Positions 59,219 through 64,000 of a DNA stretch of 64,000 nt are shown here, piece by piece. The notes under the pieces were generated by a model, which saw only the letters and a program-made list of their open reading frames with translations, made no database searches and had not been told where the DNA came from. The translations under genes were made by a program, and so were the position numbers. This DNA comes from Rhodospirillaceae bacterium. GTDB taxonomy: Bacteria; Pseudomonadota; Alphaproteobacteria; GCA-2731375. The DNA lies in the NCBI GenBank assembly GCA_018660265.1, contig JABJKS010000065.1, positions 1 through 64,000 on the forward strand, given 5' to 3'. Numbering within the stretch: position 1 is the stretch's first letter; the number at the start of each line of letters is the position of its first letter.

Positions 59219-61405
59219 TTAGCCGTTCTGCATGTAGTCAGGCAGCCAAGCCTCGTGCCCACGGCGCAACTCTGTTAACGATATAGGCGTCCCACCCTCC
59301 AGGGTCAATGTCTCACCACCACTGGAGCCAATGACCCGGGCCGGCACGCCGGCGTCTTTTGCCTGCTGCAAAACGCTGTCCGCACCTGTTTTAGGCAGGG
59401 CGATGAGGTAACGGGCCTGATCCTCGCCGAACCAGAAACCTGCGTCATCATCACCCATCAGAGCCAAACCAATATCGCCTGCCATGGCCATTTCAGCCGC
59501 CGCCACCAACAGACCGCCGTCGGAGAGGTCATGGCAGGTATCGATCTGACCGCCTGCAATCAAGCCACGGACAAAATCACCGTTCCGCCGTTCCACCGTC
59601 AGGTCCACTTTCGGGGCCGGGCCTTCGCTGCGTCCCAAAAGTTGACGCAGATAGATAGACTGGCCCAAATGACCTTCGGTGGCGCCGATCAAAATCAGGC
59701 TGTCACCCTCACGGCGCAGCGCCAGATCCGCATGGGTTTCCAATTCGTCCAGGATCCCGATGCCGCCAATGGCCGGGGTGGGCAGGATGGCCTTGCCATG
59801 GGTTTCGTTATAGAGGGAGACATTGCCCGAAACGACGGGGAAATCCAGGGCCCGGCAGGCCTCTCCCATACCCTTAATGCAGCCAACAAATTCGCCCATG
59901 ATTTCCGGGCGTTCGGGATTGCCGAAGTTCAGGCAATCCGTGACGGCAAGGGGGCGGGCACCAACGGCTGTAATATTGCGCCACACTTCAGCCACTGCCT
60001 GGGCCCCGCCCGCATGGGGTTCCGCCCGGCAATAACGGGGCGTGCAGTCGGTTGCAATGGCCAGACCCCGGTTGGAGCCGTGAATGCGCACGATGGCCGC
60101 ATCGCCGCCCGGTTTGCGAACCGTATCCGCCATGACGGTGTGGTCATATTGCTCCCACACCCATCGCCGCGAAGACAGATCCGGGCCGCTCAATAACGCT
60201 TGCAAAGCCGGGATATGAGCCATGGGAGCCGTTACCGGGCCCAGTGATGCCGGTGCTTCAGCTTGGGTCCAGGGCCGCTCGTACTCCGGGCTTTCTTCCA
60301 CCAAAGGTCGGACGGGAATATCGAAGACGACTTCGCCATCCAAACGGCCGGTGAAGCGGCCCGTGTCTGTGACATGGCCGACGACGGCAAAATCAAGCTG
60401 CCATTTATCAAAGATGGCTTCCGCCTGGGCTTCCGTACCGGGACGGAGGACGATCAACATCCGTTCCTGACTTTCCGACAGCATGACTTCGTATGGCGTC
60501 ATACCCAACTCCCGCTGGGGTACCTTGTCGATATCCAGATCAAAGCCGACGCCGCCCTTATCAGCCATCTCGACCGATGAACATGTCAGACCGGCAGCAC
60601 CCATATCCTGGATGGCGACGATCGTGTCCGTCGCCATCAGCTCCAAACAAGCCTCGATTAACAGCTTTTCCGTGAACGGGTCGCCGACCTGAACCGTCGG
60701 GCGTTTTTCTTCCGTGGTGTCGTCAAATTCAGTGGAGGCCATGGTGGCACCATGAATGCCGTCGCGACCGGTTTTTGAGCCCACGTAGACAACTGAATTG
60801 CCGATACCGGCGGCGGCGGAATAGAAAATCCGGTCTGCATCGGCCAATCCCACCGTCATGGCGTTGACCAGGATGTTGCCGTTATAGGCGGGATCAAAAT
60901 TGACCTCGCCACCTACCGTGGGTACGCCGACACAGTTGCCATAGCCGCCCACGCCTGCCACTACGCCGGATACCAGATGCCGGGTCTTGGCATCTTCCGG
61001 TGCGCCAAACCGCAGGGCGTTCATGTTGGCGATAGGCCGCGCGCCCATGGTAAAGACATCCCGCAGAATGCCGCCCACGCCCGTGGCCGCACCTTGATAC
61101 GGTTCGATGAAAGAAGGGTGATTGTGGCTTTCCATTTTGAAGATGGCCGCCTTGCCCTCGCCAATATCCACCACACCGGCGTTTTCGCCAGGGCCACAGA
61201 TCACCCAAGGGGCCTCTGTCGGTAGGGTTTTGAGCCAGAATTTGGAGGATTTATATGAACAATGCTCCGACCACATGACAGAAAAGATGCCCAGTTCAGT
61301 CAAATTCGGCTGCCGCCCCATGACGCTCAGAATGGTCTGGTACTCTTCGTCCGTCAGGCCATGCTCGGCGATTTGGGCGGGCGTGATGTTTGCTTCTGTA
61401 GACAC
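59219..61405 (-). CDS. purL: Phosphoribosylformylglycinamidine synthase subunit II
   Basis: 728 aa from GTG 61405, the usual size of the small PurL of the PurSQL complex. [51 protein letters not shown] and [19 protein letters not shown] are family motifs; AIRM-type ATP-binding residues follow. It makes FGAM from FGAR with ATP and ammonia from PurQ in purine synthesis. A longer frame reaches 61435 and would overlap purQ. Confidence 0.95.
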   Translation of the reverse strand: MSTEANITPAQIAEHGLTDEEYQTILSVMGRQPNLTELGIFSVMWSEHCSYKSSKFWLKTLPTEAPWVICGPGENAGVVDIGEGKAAIFKMESHNHPSFIEPYQGAATGVGGILRDVFTMGARPIANMNALRFGAPEDAKTRHLVSGVVAGVGGYGNCVGVPTVGGEVNFDPAYNGNILVNAMTVGLADADRIFYSAAAGIGNSVVYVGSKTGRDGIHGATMASTEFDDTTEEKRPTVQVGDPFTEKLLIEACLELMATDTIVAIQDMGAAGLTCSSVEMADKGGVGFDLDIDKVPQRELGMTPYEVMLSESQERMLIVLRPGTEAQAEAIFDKWQLDFAVVGHVTDTGRFTGRLDGEVVFDIPVRPLVEESPEYERPWTQAEAPASLGPVTAPMAHIPALQALLSGPDLSSRRWVWEQYDHTVMADTVRKPGGDAAIVRIHGSNRGLAIATDCTPRYCRAEPHAGGAQAVAEVWRNITAVGARPLAVTDCLNFGNPERPEIMGEFVGCIKGMGEACRALDFPVVSGNVSLYNETHGKAILPTPAIGGIGILDELETHADLALRREGDSLILIGATEGHLGQSIYLRQLLGRSEGPAPKVDLTVERRNGDFVRGLIAGGQIDTCHDLSDGGLLVAAAEMAMAGDIGLALMGDDDAGFWFGEDQARYLIALPKTGADSVLQQAKDAGVPARVIGSSGGETLTLEGGTPISLTELRRGHEAWLPDYMQNG

Positions 61406-61415
61406 AATGGAACCC

Positions 61416-62120
61416 TTAGGCGAGTGCGGAAACAAGGCTGCTTAACATGGCGCGGCCATCGGTGCCCCCGTGGGTGGCGTCCGCCGCCCGTTCAGGATGA
61501 GGCATCAGACCCAGCACGGTTTTGCGTTTATTGAAGACACCGGCGATATCATCGATGGAGCCATTGGGATTTGCCGTATGGTTGGCCTCACGGTCGTCAT
61601 CGCCTGTGCAGTAACGAAAGGCGATTTGGTCTTGATCCCGCATACCCGCCAATTCGTCCGCTTCAACGAAATATTGCCCGTCATGATGGGCGACGGGAAT
61701 GCGCAGGGTCTGCCCCGCCTCGTAGGCATTTGTAAAAGGCGTCTGACTGTTTTCAACCCGGATGTGTACATCGCGGCAGACGAATTTCAGGTCAGAATTT
61801 CGCAACAGGGCACCGGGTAGCAGGCCCGCCTCGGTCAGGATCTGAAAGCCATTGCAGATACCTAGAACCGCAACACCCTGTTCGGCCTGGGCGATTACTT
61901 CACGCATGACGGGGGAGCGGGCCGACATGGCACCACTGCGCAGATAATCGCCATAGGAGAAACCGCCCGGCAAGACGATCAGGTCGGTCTTTGCCATCTC
62001 ACGATCGCCGTGCCAGACCATGTCAACAGCATCCGGGGTGCCGCCAATGGCATCGGCAAGGGCGACCTGAACATCACGGTCGCAGTTGGAGCCGGGAAAT
62101 ACGATTACGGAAGCTTTCAT
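61416..62120 (-). CDS. purQ: Phosphoribosylformylglycinamidine synthase subunit I (glutaminase)
   Basis: 234 aa. Class I glutamine amidotransferase: the nucleophile Cys is in [19 protein letters not shown], followed by the His and Glu region near [11 protein letters not shown]-terminal [17 protein letters not shown] and [18 protein letters not shown] are typical. It provides ammonia to PurL. 10 bp before purL and 41 bp after purS. Confidence 0.95.
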   Translation of the reverse strand: MKASVIVFPGSNCDRDVQVALADAIGGTPDAVDMVWHGDREMAKTDLIVLPGGFSYGDYLRSGAMSARSPVMREVIAQAEQGVAVLGICNGFQILTEAGLLPGALLRNSDLKFVCRDVHIRVENSQTPFTNAYEAGQTLRIPVAHHDGQYFVEADELAGMRDQDQIAFRYCTGDDDREANHTANPNGSIDDIAGVFNKRKTVLGLMPHPERAADATHGGTDGRAMLSSLVSALA

Positions 62121-62161
62121 CGCCAGTTTTCGCTTTTGTGAGGGCCCAAAAATCTAGGGAT

Positions 62162-62407
62162 CTAGTTGTCGTCCAGTTCGATGGTGTAGTTTTCGATCAC
62201 CGTGTTGGCGAGAAGTTTTTCGCACATCGCCTCGACGGATTTTCGTGCGGCGGCGGCATCAGCCTCGTCCAGGTCAAGCTCTATCAACTTGCCTTGGCGC
62301 ACTTCACCGACACCTTCGAAACCGAGATTTCCCAAGGTCAAGCCAATGGCCTTGCCTTGCGGGTCCAGGACGCCATTTTTTAATGAGATATGTACGCGTG
62401 CCTTCAT
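62162..62407 (-). CDS. purS: Phosphoribosylformylglycinamidine synthase subunit PurS
   Basis: 81 aa. MKARVHISLKNGVLDPQGKA, LGNLGFEGVGEVRQGKLIEL and CEKLLANTVIENYTIEL are the PurS pattern. It joins PurL and PurQ in the three-subunit complex found in Gram-positives and alphaproteobacteria. 10 bp after purC. Confidence 0.95.
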   Translation of the reverse strand: MKARVHISLKNGVLDPQGKAIGLTLGNLGFEGVGEVRQGKLIELDLDEADAAAARKSVEAMCEKLLANTVIENYTIELDDN

Positions 62408-62417
62408 TGCATCACCC

Positions 62418-63182
62418 TCATTGCATAACTGACGGGCCCTTCATATCGCCGGGCCCTCCCTCTGGCAGAATACCCAAACGGCGGGCAACTTCCTGATAGG
62501 CCTCCGCCACACCACCCAGATCACGGCGAAAGCGGTCCTTATCCAACTTTTCATTGCTGCGGGCATCCCACAGACGGCAACTATCGGGGCTGATCTCGTC
62601 CGCCAGGACCGTGCGGACGTCTTCTTCGCTATACAGGCGGCCGAATTCAATCTTGAAATCCACCAGACGGATACCGACACCGGCGAACATGCCGAACAAG
62701 ATATCGTTGATACGCAAGGCCAAGGCCATCATGTCGTCAACCTCTGACGGCGTGGCCCAGCCAAAAGCGGTGACGTGTTCTTCGCTCACCAATGGATCAT
62801 TTAAGTCATCGGATTTATAACAGAATTCGACAATGGACCGGGGCAGGGGCGTGCCCTCGGGGATACCAAGGCGTTTCGACATGGAGCCGGCGGCGACGTT
62901 ACGCACAATCACCTCAACCGGAATAATTTCCACCTCCCGGATCAGCTGCTCCCGCATGTTCAAGCGGCGCACGAAATGGGTTGGAATACCAATCTCTGCC
63001 AGGCGCAGCATGATATGTTCCGAGATGCGATTATTCAGGACGCCTTTGCCAATGATGGTGCCCTTTTTTTCGTTGTTAAAGGCAGTGGCATCGTCCTTGA
63101 AATACTGCACTAAAGTGCCCGGTTCCGGTCCTTCGTAAAGAACCTTTGCCTTGCCTTCGTAGACTTTTCTACGTCTGGCCAT
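62418..63182 (-). CDS. purC: SAICAR synthase
   Basis: 254 aa from ATG 63182; the longer frame to 63278 is unconserved. [49 protein letters not shown] and FKIEFGR are SAICAR synthase motifs. It joins aspartate to CAIR with ATP in purine synthesis. First gene of the purC-purS-purQ-purL-bolA-grxD run. The 234 bp upstream should hold the promoter; no unusual leader or purine riboswitch was recognised. Confidence 0.95.
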   Translation of the reverse strand: MARRRKVYEGKAKVLYEGPEPGTLVQYFKDDATAFNNEKKGTIIGKGVLNNRISEHIMLRLAEIGIPTHFVRRLNMREQLIREVEIIPVEVIVRNVAAGSMSKRLGIPEGTPLPRSIVEFCYKSDDLNDPLVSEEHVTAFGWATPSEVDDMMALALRINDILFGMFAGVGIRLVDFKIEFGRLYSEEDVRTVLADEISPDSCRLWDARSNEKLDKDRFRRDLGGVAEAYQEVARRLGILPEGGPGDMKGPSVMQ

Positions 63183-63416
63183 GGTAACCTCAAAATTATG
63201 GGGCGGTGGTTTTTGGGGCGCGAATCTGTCCCTGCACCGAAGGCCTCGACATATAGCCGATAAGGGCGGGCAAAACAACGCCGCCCTGGGATAATTCCAT
63301 GTTGATCCCGGGTCTTTTTGTCAGGCACCGTCGAACGCATAATTTTAGTTTGCTTGATCCCTTGACCTTACCCCAAGGGGAAGCCCTATATCGCCATTAA
63401 TGGAATATGATAATTG

Positions 63417-63794
63417 ATGTTTAAAGCGCGACAAATACTTCTTGGGATACCTGTATTGTTGGGTCTTGGGCTTGCCGTTTGGTCCACACATGATGGTGGA
63501 GACCTAACGGCCCCCGACGGGAAAGTCGCCGCCGTTCTCCATCACACCCAACATGACCATGGGGCCCCGGTAAAAGTTAATCGCGAACAATCTCATGATC
63601 GGGCTCACGATCATGGAGACCTGGATCATTGCCAGGATAAGGCCGGTCATTGCGCCCCAGCTGCACCTGCCATGGCCGTTGATATGGCCGGACCTGGAGC
63701 CAAGCTGACGATACCCTTGGTATTATGGATCCATGATGACCTGACACTTGGTCTTGATCCCCTGCCGGCTGTTCCACCGCCTGAAGTGGTCTAA
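63417..63794 (+). CDS. Histidine-rich exported or membrane-anchored protein
   Basis: 125 aa. An N-terminal hydrophobic segment (ILLGIPVLLGLGLAVW, residues about 6-22) acts as signal or anchor. The next 60 residues are unusually rich in His and Asp (AVLHHTQHDHGA, then SHDRAHDHGDLDHCQD), a look typical of metal-binding periplasmic proteins. Two Cys follow (DHCQDKAGHC). I do not recognise a family. It is followed by another exported-protein gene, suggesting a metal-related operon. Confidence 0.6.
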   Translation: MFKARQILLGIPVLLGLGLAVWSTHDGGDLTAPDGKVAAVLHHTQHDHGAPVKVNREQSHDRAHDHGDLDHCQDKAGHCAPAAPAMAVDMAGPGAKLTIPLVLWIHDDLTLGLDPLPAVPPPEVV

Positions 63795-63913
63795 CAACCA
63801 ATATCGGCACGATCCCTATTTAGCGAACATTCAACTCTGAAACTGAACTGCGTTGCCCGGCGCTCACCTGATCTTGTATCCGGTGCCTCCGCTGGGGCGT
63901 ATGGAGACTTCAT

Positions 63914-64000
63914 ATGACGATTAAGACAACATTATTGGCGGCCCTGCTTGGTTCCGGCGTTGCCCTCGGCAGTGGCGCAGTACTGGCCGCAGGGTCCCAT
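63914..64000 (+). CDS. Exported protein, 5' end only
   Basis: Starts with ATG 63914 after GGAGA. Only 29 codons lie in the window: MTIKTTLLAALLG followed by GVALGSGAVLAAG is a clear signal peptide. The identity of the mature protein lies beyond the window. It probably shares a transcript with the His-rich gene 120 bp upstream. Confidence 0.55.
   Translation, partial: MTIKTTLLAALLGSGVALGSGAVLAAGSH

Overview
The window looks like the chromosome of a free-living, probably aquatic alphaproteobacterium of the Rhodospirillales type. This rests on a circularly permuted two-piece tmRNA gene (minus strand, about 53040-52700), an alphaproteobacterial SspB next to it, the purC-purS-purQ-purL-bolA-grxD order at 58.5-63.2 kb, and many amidohydrolase, CoA-transferase and branched-chain ABC transporter genes. 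No rRNA, tRNA or CRISPR array was seen. Species cannot be named from the sequence alone.

Region 1 (1-17.6 kb) is accessory and looks like a decaying genomic island. It opens with a methyltransferase fragment, a hypothetical gene and a serine recombinase with a likely recombination site beside it. Next comes an AT-rich block (2.7-10.0 kb) of secreted proteins, most of unknown function, several with a FlgT/CsgG-like look; two of them share a nearly identical 252-bp tract. A tight operon follows (14.0-10.2 kb, minus strand) with a MotA/TolQ/ExbB-like channel protein, two single-span proline-rich proteins (one built like TonB/TolA) and three exported proteins. This is the best candidate for an undescribed envelope machine. 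Fragments of a formylglycine-generating-enzyme-like (FGE/SUMF1) gene and a Sel1-repeat gene lie at 14.0-15.6 kb, and the missing C-terminal end of an FGE gene lies on the other strand at 2.07-2.42 kb, which suggests a rearrangement. A cold-shock gene and a tyrosine integrase close the region; the integrase abuts a polysaccharide deacetylase gene that has lost its 5' half.

Region 2 (17.6-28.8 kb) has a second, intact deacetylase, an iron-sulfur oxidoreductase, a luciferase-like monooxygenase, a methyltransferase, both subunits of an N,N-dimethylformamidase-like enzyme, a DUF2478 protein, a two-subunit Rieske dioxygenase with a zinc alcohol dehydrogenase, and a tiny ParB-like protein.

Region 3 (28.8-40.1 kb) is a substrate-use module. 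A ThDP enzyme, hydantoinase/oxoprolinase subunits A and B and a branched-chain aminotransferase lie on the minus strand. Divergent from them is a complete Liv-type ABC importer (binding protein, two ATPases, two permeases).

Region 4 (40.1-58.5 kb) holds scattered metabolic genes: an orphan TupA-like tungstate-binding protein, a DUF924 protein, a D-aminoacylase, nnrU and hemN, two family III CoA-transferases, an enoyl-CoA hydratase, a D-2-hydroxyacid dehydrogenase, metallo-beta-lactamase-fold enzymes, a TauD-type dioxygenase, an amidohydrolase, sspB with ssrA, thyX, a 3-hydroxyisobutyrate dehydrogenase-like enzyme and an HpaI-type aldolase.

Region 5 (58.5-64.0 kb) is housekeeping: monothiol glutaredoxin and BolA (iron-sulfur handling), purL, purQ, purS and purC (purine synthesis), then a histidine-rich exported protein and the start of another exported protein cut by the window end.
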